Below, one piece after another: positions 54,108 through 63,180 of a stretch of 64,000 nt of DNA. The number at the start of each line of letters is the position of its first letter. Position 1 is the stretch's first letter. The DNA is taken from positions 1 to 64,000 of the forward strand of contig LWDH01000011.1 of assembly GCA_002083395.1 (NCBI GenBank), read 5' to 3'. This stretch comes from Proteobacteria bacterium SG_bin4 (lineage in GTDB: Bacteria > Pseudomonadota > Gammaproteobacteria > Burkholderiales > Nitrosomonadaceae). The notes beneath the pieces were generated by a model. That model was given only the letters and a program-made list of their open reading frames with translations, made no database searches and was not told the DNA's origin. Position numbers and translations under genes: made by a program.

Positions 54108-54994
54108 ATGCGAAACAAGCGGGAGTTTTGGGTGCGACCAGTTTAACCGGTGAATGCATCCTGCGGCAATTGGTGCAAAATGGCTGGCATGTGAATACGT
54201 TTTCCCGGCGCGCAATCACTCACAGTCACCCGCAGATTACTTGGAGACAGATTAATGCAACCCGCCCGGCAAATCATGTTAGTGGTAATGATCCCATTCA
54301 CTATTGGTTATGCGCGGCTCCCATCTGGGTTTTACCCGAATATTTTGATTTGCTAATCGCCTACGGCGCGCAGCGAGTTGTAGTATTATCTTCCACCAGT
54401 CGCTTTACTAAGGGAATCTCATCCGATCCATTTGAAAAGAAAATTGTGCAGCGATTGGTAGCGGGCGAAGGCGAAGTGCAAGCCTGGGCAACCAGGCATA
54501 AAATTGACTGGATTATTTTGCGGCCCACATTGATTTACGGGTACGGACGCGATAAGAATATCAGTGAAATAGCTGTGTTCATCCGTCGGTTTGGTTTTTT
54601 CCCTTTGTTTGGCGCTGCGCAGGGATTACGTCAACCTATTCACGTTGAAGATGTTGCTTTGGCTTGTTGTAGAGCACTTGATACTTTAAATTTGACTAAT
54701 CGTTCCTATAATCTTAGCGGTGGAGAAGTATTATCATTTCGGGAAATGGTCCGGCGCGTATTCGAAGCGCTGGGTCTTCCCCCAAGAATGTTCACGGTGC
54801 CATTGGGGCTATTTAAACTAGCACTCTGGGGATTGAAGTGGCTGCCTCGTTATCGCAATTGGTCGCCAGCAATGGCTGAAAGGATGAATCAAGATTTAAT
54901 GTTCGATAGTTCGGAAGCGCAGCGGGATCTTAACATTACACCCAGACGGTTTAAACTCATGGCAGCAGATCTGCCATGTTCACTCAAGCAATAA
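54104..54994 (+). CDS. NAD-dependent epimerase/dehydratase-like (SDR) protein
   Basis: 296 residues: an atypical SDR with the N-terminal nucleotide motif GATSLTG and FSRRA after strand 2, then VVLSSTSRFTKG and LRPTLIYGYGRDKN. The classical YxxxK pair is not evident, so it is closer to NDUFA9-like or atypical SDRs than to a true sugar epimerase. It could modify a nucleotide sugar for the cluster. Starts at ATGA over the GT2 stop. Confidence 0.75.
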   Translation: MNAKQAGVLGATSLTGECILRQLVQNGWHVNTFSRRAITHSHPQITWRQINATRPANHVSGNDPIHYWLCAAPIWVLPEYFDLLIAYGAQRVVVLSSTSRFTKGISSDPFEKKIVQRLVAGEGEVQAWATRHKIDWIILRPTLIYGYGRDKNISEIAVFIRRFGFFPLFGAAQGLRQPIHVEDVALACCRALDTLNLTNRSYNLSGGEVLSFREMVRRVFEALGLPPRMFTVPLGLFKLALWGLKWLPRYRNWSPAMAERMNQDLMFDSSEAQRDLNITPRRFKLMAADLPCSLKQ

Positions 54995-55066
54995 ACAATT
55001 CATATCCATGCAATGTATTTTCGCAAGCAATCAGAAAAAGCACACCTTCATGACGATTAATAACCG

Positions 55067-56833
55067 ATGAAAATCAAATTGAAAGCGCCGCAAAATGAAG
55101 TTGCGCTTGCATTAGCCAGTTTTAAGAAAACCTTCCGGAACATCGGTGTTTTTAGCGCGGTGATCAATATGTTGATGCTCATGCCAGCCATCTATATGCT
55201 GCAGCTCTATGACAGCGTATTGACCAGCCGTAATGAAATGACATTGTTGATGTTGACACTGATCATGCTCGGCGCGTACGTTTTTATGGGCGCGCTCGAA
55301 TATGTGCGCACCTTTGTTTTGATACGCGTAGGTGCACAACTCGACATGAAACTGAATCGACGTGTCTATACCGCCGCCTTTGAAGCCAGTTTGAAGCATG
55401 GCGATACCAACGCCGGTCAGGCTTTGAAAGATTTAACCAACATCCGGCAATTTCTTACCGGTAACGCGTTATTTGCTTTCTTTGATGCGCCCTGGTTCCC
55501 GATTTATTTATTCGTGATCTTTATGTTCCATCCGGCGCTGGGTGTGTTTGCGCTATGCGGCACCACTATATTGATCATACTAGCTTATATTAACGAGAAA
55601 ATATCACATCAACCGCTGGCCGATGCAAACTCGGTCGCGGTTGCTTCCACCAATTTGGCCACGAACAATTTGCGCAATGCTGAAGTCATTGAAGCGATGG
55701 GCATGCTGCCCAATCTTCAATCCCGCTGGTATCAATTGCACAGCCGTTTTCTTAATTTGCAAGCAGAAGCCAGCGAGAAATCCGGCATAGTCACGGCCCT
55801 ATCCAAGTCTTCCACTGTCGCATTGCAGTCCCTAATGCTTGGGCTCGGCGCATTATTGGTGCTGGATAACAGCATTACTCCCGGTATGATGATCGCCGGA
55901 TCGATTCTGCTGGGCAGAGCGATCGCCCCGGTTCAGTTATTAATCAGTGTATGGCGACAAATCGGCGGGACTCGCAGTGCCTATGAACGATTGGTCAAAC
56001 TGCTTGATGACAATCCGACACGGAAAGCCGGAATGGCCTTACCCAAGCCTCAGGGACAGATTACTGTTGAAAATGTCACAGCAGCGCCACCCGGCAGTAA
56101 AATACCGGTGATCAAGGGGCTTAGCTTTTCTCTCCCCGCTGGCGAAATTCTGGGGATCATTGGTCCGAGCGGTTCCGGAAAATCAACCTTGGCACGCTTG
56201 CTGGTCGGCGTATGGCCGGCTGCTGCCGGAAAGGTCCGGCTCGACGGCGCCGATGTGTATCTTTGGAACAAAGATGAGTTAGGACCGCATGTGGGTTATC
56301 TGCCTCAAGATATCGAGTTATTCGCAGGGTCCGTATCAGAGAATATCGCCCGCTTTGGCGAAGTCCACGCGGAGAAAGTAATCTTGGCTGCCAAGCGCGC
56401 CGGAGTTCATGAAATGATTCTTAACATGCCGGAAGGCTACGACACGCAACTGGGTGATGGCGGCGCCGGATTATCCGGCGGACAAAAACAACGCCTTGGT
56501 TTGGCCCGGGCAATGTACGACGATCCTTCTTTGATCGTTCTTGACGAACCCAATTCGAATCTTGATGACACCGGCGAGCAAGCGTTGCTGGCAGCGATTA
56601 TCGATTTGCGCAAGCGTGGCAAAACCATTGTGCTGATTACGCATCGCACCAGCATCCTGAGCGCAACCAATAAATTGTTGCTTTTGCATGATGGCTCCGC
56701 AAAGATTTACGGCCCTACGCAACAAGTTATTGAAGCACTTACCAAGCAACAACAGGCGCAGTTGGCTCAGAAAAAAGAAAATGCACCAACGCAAAACCAA
56801 GCGCCCCAAGCAACCAATACGAGCAATACTTAA
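55067..56833 (+). CDS. Type I secretion ABC transporter (PrtD/AprD type)
   Basis: 588 residues, the length of PrtD/HasD-type exporters without the C39 peptidase domain. Membrane segments occupy about 30-310 (AVINMLMLMPAIYMLQLYD first). The nucleotide domain has Walker A GPSGSGKS (366-373), signature LSGGQKQRLGLARAM and Walker B LIVLDEPNSNLDD. It powers export across both membranes with the adaptor and channel encoded next. Absence of a processing domain fits a substrate with an uncleaved C-terminal signal such as the RTX-like protein at 35826. Confidence 0.93.
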   Translation: MKIKLKAPQNEVALALASFKKTFRNIGVFSAVINMLMLMPAIYMLQLYDSVLTSRNEMTLLMLTLIMLGAYVFMGALEYVRTFVLIRVGAQLDMKLNRRVYTAAFEASLKHGDTNAGQALKDLTNIRQFLTGNALFAFFDAPWFPIYLFVIFMFHPALGVFALCGTTILIILAYINEKISHQPLADANSVAVASTNLATNNLRNAEVIEAMGMLPNLQSRWYQLHSRFLNLQAEASEKSGIVTALSKSSTVALQSLMLGLGALLVLDNSITPGMMIAGSILLGRAIAPVQLLISVWRQIGGTRSAYERLVKLLDDNPTRKAGMALPKPQGQITVENVTAAPPGSKIPVIKGLSFSLPAGEILGIIGPSGSGKSTLARLLVGVWPAAAGKVRLDGADVYLWNKDELGPHVGYLPQDIELFAGSVSENIARFGEVHAEKVILAAKRAGVHEMILNMPEGYDTQLGDGGAGLSGGQKQRLGLARAMYDDPSLIVLDEPNSNLDDTGEQALLAAIIDLRKRGKTIVLITHRTSILSATNKLLLLHDGSAKIYGPTQQVIEALTKQQQAQLAQKKENAPTQNQAPQATNTSNT

Positions 56834-56903
56834 CAAAACGATATAAATATATGACGGCTTTTCTTACCATTGAAAACACTCTGATACTCGACCGGAAATT
56901 TTC

Positions 56904-58256
56904 ATGAAGCTTGTGGCCGATAAAAAAGAAACAGTGACTGAGGGCACTCCGGTCCATCTACCCAACCAGGTCCAGACCGACGATACCGTTTATACTAAAC
57001 TTGGCTGGTGGATCGTTTTAGCAGGTTTTGGCGGATTTATTCTATGGGCAACCTTTGCACCGCTGGATAAAGGCGTACCGATTTCCGGTACAGTAACGGT
57101 TTCGAGTCACTTGCAGGCCGTTCAGCATCAGACCGGCGGCATTATCGACAGCATCTTGGTCAGAGAAGGCGATCATGTAAAAATTGGCCAAGTATTGGTC
57201 CGTATGAATGATGTACAAATCAAAGCAAAAGCGGAAATAACCAGAAATCAGCTTTATACCGCGCGCGCCGTTGAAGCGCGGTTATTGGCTGAACGAGACG
57301 GCAGCAACGAGATTATTTTCCCCGATGAATTGCTGGTGCTGCATAGTGACAACCGCATCGCCAATAACATGCTCATCCAGAATCAGTTATTCTCAGCGCG
57401 CAAATTGGCCTTGCAACATGAAATAGCAGCTCTCGACGAGAGCATCTCCGGTTTTAAATCACAGTTGCGAGGTCTGGAAGCAGCACAAAGCAGCAAAAAT
57501 CAACAATTAAAGCTATTAAAAGAACAATTGGATAATCTAAGGGAACTGTCACAAGACGGTTTTGTGCCACGAAACCGCGTTTTGGAGATCGAGCGCACTT
57601 ACACGCAACTTCAAGGTGAAATTTCATCCGATATCGGCAATGCAGGCCGCATTCAACGCCAAATAGCGGAGCTTGAGCAACGCCGCATTCATCGGTTGCA
57701 GGAATATCAGAAGGAAGTACGCCAGCAGTTATCCGACATCAAAAAAGAAGCGGATGCGCTCAGTAGTCACTTGCAGGCACAGGAATTTGAGTTGGCGAAT
57801 GTCGAGGTCAAAGCACCGGTGGACGGCACTGTAGTCGGAATGAATGTGTTTACCGAGAGCGGCGTTATCGGTCCAGGATTCAAATTGATGGATATCGTAC
57901 CGAGCGATGACGTACTCGTTGTCACTGGACAGGTTCCGGTTCATTTGATCGACAAAATTTACATCAATCTTCCGGTCGATCTTATTTTTACGGCCCTCAA
58001 TCAAAAAAAGACCCCGCAAATTCCCGGCATCGTCACACAAGTATCGGCTGACCGGCTGATCGACGATCGAACCGGTTTACCATTTTTTAACATTAAAGCC
58101 AAGGTCACTCAGGAAGGTATGAAACTATTGGCTGATCAGCAAATCCGCGCGGGTATGCCGGTGGAAGTATTTATCAAAACCGGCGAACGTTCATTGATGA
58201 ACTATTTATTCAAACCGATCCTTGATCGTGCCCACTCAGCGCTGAGCGAAGAATAA
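56904..58256 (+). CDS. HlyD-family membrane-fusion protein of the type I system
   Basis: 450 residues: one transmembrane helix (WWIVLAGFGGFILWATFAP) near residues 32-52, lipoyl-type halves (AVQHQTGGIIDSILVREGD and VEVKAPVDGTVVGMNVF), a long coiled coil of about residues 100-290 and a C-terminal beta-barrel. It bridges the ABC ATPase and the outer-membrane channel. A 70-bp gap after the ATPase gene and a 5-bp gap before tolC give an operon order of ATPase-adaptor-channel. Confidence 0.93.
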   Translation: MKLVADKKETVTEGTPVHLPNQVQTDDTVYTKLGWWIVLAGFGGFILWATFAPLDKGVPISGTVTVSSHLQAVQHQTGGIIDSILVREGDHVKIGQVLVRMNDVQIKAKAEITRNQLYTARAVEARLLAERDGSNEIIFPDELLVLHSDNRIANNMLIQNQLFSARKLALQHEIAALDESISGFKSQLRGLEAAQSSKNQQLKLLKEQLDNLRELSQDGFVPRNRVLEIERTYTQLQGEISSDIGNAGRIQRQIAELEQRRIHRLQEYQKEVRQQLSDIKKEADALSSHLQAQEFELANVEVKAPVDGTVVGMNVFTESGVIGPGFKLMDIVPSDDVLVVTGQVPVHLIDKIYINLPVDLIFTALNQKKTPQIPGIVTQVSADRLIDDRTGLPFFNIKAKVTQEGMKLLADQQIRAGMPVEVFIKTGERSLMNYLFKPILDRAHSALSEE

Positions 58257-58261
58257 TAACA

Positions 58262-59599
58262 ATGAAGTCAGTCTTTCATAAACTGTTGCCAATTATCGGT
58301 ATATGGATCTTTCTACATACCACAGCGCCCGCAGTTGCTATGAGTCTACTGGATGCTTATGAAGCGGCATTGAATCATGACCCGACTTTCCGCGCGGCAA
58401 TGCACGAAAACGAAGCGGGACAGCAAGCAGAAGCTATCGGTCGAGCAGGGCTTTTACCGAGTCTGAACGTCACGCATGCGCAAAATAAGAATTCGGGTAC
58501 CTTGACACAGGGAAATGTCACCGAGCCTCTCAATTTTGACGGTCAGGTCAGTACTCTGACGCTACGCCAACCTTTGTTCAACATGGAAGCCATTGCAGGC
58601 TACCAGCAAGGCAAAGCAAAAGCCGATTCTAGCCGCGCTAAATTTGTCAGCAATAGCCAGCAGCTCGTTGTCCGGTTGGTTGAAGCCTATGTGGAAACAT
58701 TGTTAGCACAGGATCATGTAACTATCGCCGAAGCCCAACTGGAAGCCCTCGAAGAACTTAAGCGCGTAAACGAGCGCATGTTACAGAAGGGTGAAGGCAC
58801 GACCACGGATGTACTGGAAACACTATCGAAACATGCGATCGCGCAGGCTAAATTGATTGAAACTAAAGACGAATTGGAAATCGCAAAGCTTAAACTCGAA
58901 GCCATCGTCGGACAAAAAATTACAAAACTGGATCGGCTCTCTCCATCTTTTAGTACACAGTCGGTTCAATTGCCGGACTTTGATAATTGGCATAGCCTGG
59001 CACTCGAACAAAATGCGGAATTAATCACGCAGCGACATACGGTCACTTCCGGCAAAGAAGAAATCAAGAAAAATCGTGCGGGCCATATGCCCCGTCTCGA
59101 TTTTGTGGCCAGCCTCACAAAAAATCAACGCGGTTCATTTATTAATCGCGACCTGGATGCAGAATTCGGTACAGTGGGCATCGAAGTTAATATGCCGCTT
59201 TATTCAGGAGGCCGCGTTAGCGCCCTTACTACGCAAGCCACAGCAAATCATGCTCGTGCTGAGGCTGATCTTGATGCGATGACCGATAAGGTTTTAGTGG
59301 AACTTCGCAAGCAATACAATCTATTGATAAGCGGGGTTAAAAGAATCGAATCGCTGGAACTTGCGGTTAAATCAGCGGAGCTATTGGTAGAAGCAACACA
59401 GAAAAGCATCCGCGGCGGCATCCGCATCAATTTGAATTTATTGGAAGCTCAGCAGCAATTGCATACCGCACGGCGTGATCTCGCTCAGGCAAAATATGGC
59501 TATTTACTCACTTTCCTTCGCTTGCAACTGGTTGCCGGCACGCTGGCACCGGAGGATTTAAGAAATATTGCAAGCTACTTCAAGACTGGGGGATATTGA
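58262..59599 (+). CDS. TolC-family outer-membrane channel
   Basis: 445 residues with a signal peptide ending near TAPAVA, followed by MSLLDAYEAALNHDPTFRAA and the coiled-coil/beta-barrel repeats usual in TolC proteins (two internally similar halves, with LNLLEAQQQLHTARRDL in the second). It completes the trans-envelope export path for the type I system. The stop is 21 bp from that of the convergent DUF5658 gene. Confidence 0.92.
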   Translation: MKSVFHKLLPIIGIWIFLHTTAPAVAMSLLDAYEAALNHDPTFRAAMHENEAGQQAEAIGRAGLLPSLNVTHAQNKNSGTLTQGNVTEPLNFDGQVSTLTLRQPLFNMEAIAGYQQGKAKADSSRAKFVSNSQQLVVRLVEAYVETLLAQDHVTIAEAQLEALEELKRVNERMLQKGEGTTTDVLETLSKHAIAQAKLIETKDELEIAKLKLEAIVGQKITKLDRLSPSFSTQSVQLPDFDNWHSLALEQNAELITQRHTVTSGKEEIKKNRAGHMPRLDFVASLTKNQRGSFINRDLDAEFGTVGIEVNMPLYSGGRVSALTTQATANHARAEADLDAMTDKVLVELRKQYNLLISGVKRIESLELAVKSAELLVEATQKSIRGGIRINLNLLEAQQQLHTARRDLAQAKYGYLLTFLRLQLVAGTLAPEDLRNIASYFKTGGY

Positions 59600-59620
59600 T
59601 CTAATAACTGATTGATTCTT

Positions 59621-60097
59621 TCAATAACCATTCATTGCCAATGCAATTAACCACAATTCATAGCCGATCAAAATTGCATAACCGGCAAGAACCGAATAGT
59701 TAATATGCCGTACTCGAATCCCCCTGAACAAATGGACTTCATGATGAATTATCAACATGACGAGAGCCAATGACGTGAGGGCAAGCTTAAAGGCTACAAA
59801 CTTTTCTGTGCTATCTTCGATTAAAACCTCCATAAACCAATTCAATTCCTTACCGCCATTGGCAAGAATATTAAGCGTCAGAAATGCATCCATGGCACTT
59901 AAGAAAAGGACCGCGATCGCACACAGCATTAAATGGCCGGCATAACGATCAACATATACCGGTTTCCCTCTTGAAGTTATTCGACGCTCGCCCATTCTGC
60001 GGCCACTTCTGATTCCCAAATGATAGGCGCAAAAGAATGGCATCTCTTGACGCCGTTCTTGCTCTCGGATATTTAAAACTGCAATTGAATCTGTCAT
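59621..60097 (-). CDS. DUF5658 membrane protein
   Basis: 158 residues: a polar N-terminus with RRMGERR, then three or four hydrophobic segments (LMLCAIAVLFLSAMDAFLTL, FKLALTSLALVMLIIHHEVH and YSVLAGYAILIGYELWLIAL). DAFLTLNILANGGKELNWFM carries the short conserved Asn/Gly and LN motif of DUF5658-type proteins. Function unknown. It faces tolC and diverges from rpmH. Confidence 0.7.
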   Translation of the reverse strand: MTDSIAVLNIREQERRQEMPFFCAYHLGIRSGRRMGERRITSRGKPVYVDRYAGHLMLCAIAVLFLSAMDAFLTLNILANGGKELNWFMEVLIEDSTEKFVAFKLALTSLALVMLIIHHEVHLFRGIRVRHINYSVLAGYAILIGYELWLIALAMNGY

Positions 60098-60327
60098 GTA
60101 TCACCCTCTCTTTTATCGTCTCAAACTTATGTCCCTACGTTTTAGATCGTACTTTAGTTTGGAAAACTAATATAAATAATACAGCGCATTATGAAAGATG
60201 TTAGTGTAAAACTACATGTTGAGCATTGCAATAACCTTTTTTCAGGTTTTTCAACAAAAAAATTGACATAGAAGGCCATAACAAGTTTTAATACGCGGTT
60301 CTATATTGACTAAATTATGAGAAAAAT
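60098..60327. other. AT-rich divergent region upstream of rpmH
   Basis: About 230 bp, clearly AT-rich, without DnaA-box-like TTATCCACA and without a gene. It holds the rpmH promoter below. I do not see an origin of replication here. Confidence 0.6.
60263..60292 (+). promoter_or_regulatory. Sigma-70-type promoter of rpmH
   Basis: TTGACA at 60263-60268 and TTTAAT at 60287-60292 with an 18-base spacer. The expected start site is about 30 bases before the rpmH ATG. The -35 box is perfect and the -10 box matches five of six. Confidence 0.65.
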
Positions 60328-60462
60328 ATGAAACGCACATATCAGCCATCAGTTACAAAAAGGAAGCGTACGCATGGTTTTTTGGTTCGCATGAGAACGC
60401 GCAGCGGTGCTGCAGTTATTCGCGCTCGCCGTGCAAAAGGGCGTGCTCGCCTCAGTGTATAA
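60328..60462 (+). CDS. rpmH: 50S ribosomal protein L34
   Basis: 44 residues, the normal length, beginning MKRTYQPSVTKRKRTHGF and ending RAKGRARLSV, very basic. Too short for usual ORF cut-offs. It is the head of the rpmH-rnpA-yidD-yidC-mnmE run, with a good promoter 36 bp upstream. No dnaA lies on the other side, unlike many proteobacteria. Confidence 0.97.
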   Translation: MKRTYQPSVTKRKRTHGFLVRMRTRSGAAVIRARRAKGRARLSV

Positions 60463-60502
60463 TTGCCAGTTAAATTTTTTATAATTTACTGAGAACCGCT
60501 TT

Positions 60503-60847
60503 CTGTTAAAACGATGCAAATTACGCCGAGCAACAGATTTCACTGCGGTCATAAATTTTAAGCATCAAATTAGTGGAAATTTAATCCAAATTTACGCAAA
60601 ACCGAACGAATTCGGTTGTGCGCGGTTTGGATTAATAGTTTCTAAGAAAATTGAACAACGCGCAGTCAAACGAAACCGGATTAAGCGAATATTACGCGAA
60701 GCCTTTCGGAAGCACCGGTTTGAGTCTGGTGCTCAAACATTGGACTGGGTTTTTCGAATGAGGCGCTCAATAAACAGAAATGAGTCGATAGAACTGATCT
60801 CCGAAATGCAATTACTAATGTTTCAATTACAGCAATGTCACGATTAG
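60503..60847 (+). CDS. rnpA: Ribonuclease P protein component, non-standard start
   Basis: About 114 residues from a CTG. The RnpA core is intact: KLRRATDFTAV, ARFGLIVSKKIEQRAVKRNRIKR (the RNR box) and ILREAFRKHRF. The frame is open from a stop near 60485 and contains no ATG, GTG or TTG before the conserved region; codons there are TTT ACT GAG AAC CGC TTT CTG. The CTG at 60503 is the only near-cognate codon of the NUG type and has GAGAA nine bases upstream. The end overlaps yidD by 13 bp. The product makes RNase P holoenzyme with the M1-type RNA. Confidence 0.85.
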   Translation: MLKRCKLRRATDFTAVINFKHQISGNLIQIYAKPNEFGCARFGLIVSKKIEQRAVKRNRIKRILREAFRKHRFESGAQTLDWVFRMRRSINRNESIELISEMQLLMFQLQQCHD

Positions 60848-61044
60848 TTATCGCTTTGATTAAATTCTATCAGTACTGTATCAGCCCTTTCTTCGCACCC
60901 TCATGCCGTTTCAGTCCAACCTGCTCCCAATACGCTTGTGAGGCATACAAGAAATATGGTTTCATCCGGGGAACACGTTTAAGTGTTTGGCGTATCCTGC
61001 GATGCAATCCCTGGAATAAGGGCGGTTACGAACCTGTACCCTAG
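60835..61044 (+). CDS. yidD: Membrane protein insertion efficiency factor YidD
   Basis: 69 residues matching YidD closely: LIKFYQYCISPFFAPSCRFSPTCSQYACEAYKKYGF (a conserved Cys-rich core, residues 8-43) and GGYEPVP at the end. It aids YidC-dependent insertion at the membrane. It overlaps rnpA by 13 bp, so translation is probably coupled. Confidence 0.95.
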   Translation: MSRLVIALIKFYQYCISPFFAPSCRFSPTCSQYACEAYKKYGFIRGTRLSVWRILRCNPWNKGGYEPVP

Positions 61045-61187
61045 CGATTTTCCAATCACGCTATCTTTGAACTCGTCAACACAATTATTGAGATAAAATC
61101 TATAAAACAGTAAATGCTCATTTTATCGCTTGCTTAACTGTCACTTTATGTGATGTTTGTTCTAGAAAAACAACTTGATTAGAAATA

Positions 61188-63101
61188 ATGGAAACAAGAA
61201 AACTTATATTAATTATCATCTTCTCCACGTCATTACTTTTTTTGTGGGATTCATGGCAGAAAGAAATTTATCCTCCAGCCTCACAAGCGCTGCCTGGAGG
61301 AACTTCGAACGCTACCAATCAGCACCATGATCCTTTACCAGTACCCGGCGATGAATTAACTTCTGCAACAAACGAATCCGGCGTAGCTTCCAAAGTAGAA
61401 GGAGTCAGTCCTTCAGTCACCCCCAATCTGTTTACCATTGGTGAAAAAATACAAGTGCAGACGGATATGGTTGTCGCTGAAATTGATACTGCAGGCGGCG
61501 ATATCCGGCAACTCGGTTTGATCTTGCATCCGTCCAGAGAAGACATCAACAAACCCTATGAGTTATTGCTAGATAAAGCAGCGCGATTCCAGGTATCCCA
61601 ATCGGGCCTAATCGGCGACGGATTACCCAATCATAAAACCAAATATTCCGCAGAGTCTAACAGTTACCAGCTGGAAGCTGGCCAGGATAAAATTGTCGTG
61701 CGTCTGACGGCTCCCGAAGAAAATGGTTTACAAGTAACCAAGTTATATACCTTTCATCGCGGCAGTTATGTTATCGATGTCGGATTTGAAATTGCCAATC
61801 ATGGCGAATCAACGATTATTCCATTTTCCTACTTCCAAATGCTTCGGGATGCGAACGAACCTGCTGGGGCCGGCGCATTGGTTCATTCCTATACAGGTCC
61901 AGCGATGTATACGGATACGGAAAAATTCCTGAAAATTAAATTTTCCGATCTGGATAAAGGAAAAGCGGAGTATCCGACCAATGACGATAATGGTTGGATT
62001 GCCATGCTGGAACATTATTTCCTGACAGCTTGGCTACCAACTCCTAATACGCCCCGTGAATATTTTGCCAAGCGTTTGGCACCCAACCAGTATACTGCCG
62101 GTGTAATTGCACCTGTTGGTGCGATAGAACCGGACCAGGTCAAGAATATCTCCATGCCGTTTTATGCCGGTCCGCAAGAACAGGACAAACTCGCCGAATT
62201 AGCACCCGGACTTGAATTGACCGTGGATTACGGTTGGCTAACAGTACTGGCTAAGCCCTTGTTCTGGTTACTATCCTTCTATCACTCATGGACGGATAAT
62301 TGGGGAGCAGCGATCATTCTCTTGACTGTCACTGTCAAGCTTCTATTCTTTCCATTGTCCGCCGCTGGCTATCGCTCAATGGCAAAGCTCCGGGTTGTAA
62401 CACCAAAATTGCAACGTATCCGTGAGCAATACGCCAGTGACCGGCAGCGCATGCATCAGGCCATGATGGAATTTTACAAAGAAGAAAAAATTAATCCCAT
62501 GGGAGGTTGCTTACCTATTCTGGTGCAAATACCGGTATTCATCGCGCTGTTCTGGACACTCATGGCAGCCGTAGAGTTACGATACGCGCCGCTTGCGCTA
62601 TGGATAACCGATATGTCGATACCCGATCCCTATTATGTTTTACCTGTAATCATGGGAATCTCGATGTGGGTACAGTCGAAGCTCAGCCCCACCCCGACCG
62701 ATCCGATACAAGCGAAAGTCATGCAAATAATGCCCTTTGCTTTCAGCATTTTCTTTTTCTTCTTTCCAGCAGGGCTCGTGCTATATTCGCTGTGCAACAA
62801 TATCCTTTCGATCGCTCAGCAATGGCAAATCACCCGCATGTTCGAAAATAAAGCAGAAAGCGAATCCAACAAGGATAAAAGTAACAGAAAAGGTAAGGGT
62901 AAGCCTGAGCCGGTTTCCGGAAAACCTCTGCTGACCGCCAATGCCGAAAATGAAACAACGGCAACCGAGACAACTGCGGTTGTAAGTACCGAACAAGATG
63001 TGAAAAACCAAACCCAGCCGACGGCAGCAACATTCAATAAAGCTAAAGCACCTGCAAAAGCTAAAGGCGGAGCTACTCCTAGGAAAACCAGAAAGAAATA
63101 G
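61188..63101 (+). CDS. yidC: Membrane protein insertase YidC
   Basis: 637 residues: an N-terminal anchor (LILIIIFSTSLLFLWDSW), a large periplasmic domain to about residue 360, then the Oxa1-like core of five helices, with YRSMAKLRVVTPKLQRIREQY and NPMGGCLPILVQIPVFIALFW. The C-terminal 100 residues form an unusually long Lys/Thr/Ala-rich tail ending RKTRKK, perhaps for ribosome contact. It inserts membrane proteins with or without SecYEG. The 143-bp gap after yidD may carry its own promoter. Confidence 0.95.
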   Translation: METRKLILIIIFSTSLLFLWDSWQKEIYPPASQALPGGTSNATNQHHDPLPVPGDELTSATNESGVASKVEGVSPSVTPNLFTIGEKIQVQTDMVVAEIDTAGGDIRQLGLILHPSREDINKPYELLLDKAARFQVSQSGLIGDGLPNHKTKYSAESNSYQLEAGQDKIVVRLTAPEENGLQVTKLYTFHRGSYVIDVGFEIANHGESTIIPFSYFQMLRDANEPAGAGALVHSYTGPAMYTDTEKFLKIKFSDLDKGKAEYPTNDDNGWIAMLEHYFLTAWLPTPNTPREYFAKRLAPNQYTAGVIAPVGAIEPDQVKNISMPFYAGPQEQDKLAELAPGLELTVDYGWLTVLAKPLFWLLSFYHSWTDNWGAAIILLTVTVKLLFFPLSAAGYRSMAKLRVVTPKLQRIREQYASDRQRMHQAMMEFYKEEKINPMGGCLPILVQIPVFIALFWTLMAAVELRYAPLALWITDMSIPDPYYVLPVIMGISMWVQSKLSPTPTDPIQAKVMQIMPFAFSIFFFFFPAGLVLYSLCNNILSIAQQWQITRMFENKAESESNKDKSNRKGKGKPEPVSGKPLLTANAENETTATETTAVVSTEQDVKNQTQPTAATFNKAKAPAKAKGGATPRKTRKK

Positions 63102-63180
63102 CGCTTTCGTTCCACATGGCCGGTTTTTCTCTTGAAGAACCGGCCGGATATTTTCAGATGCAGTCTTTCGGAGTCTTTCG

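Noticed and set aside
60098..60327. Replication origin upstream of rpmH
   Set aside because: AT-rich, but no DnaA-box-like repeats and no dnaA or dnaN nearby.
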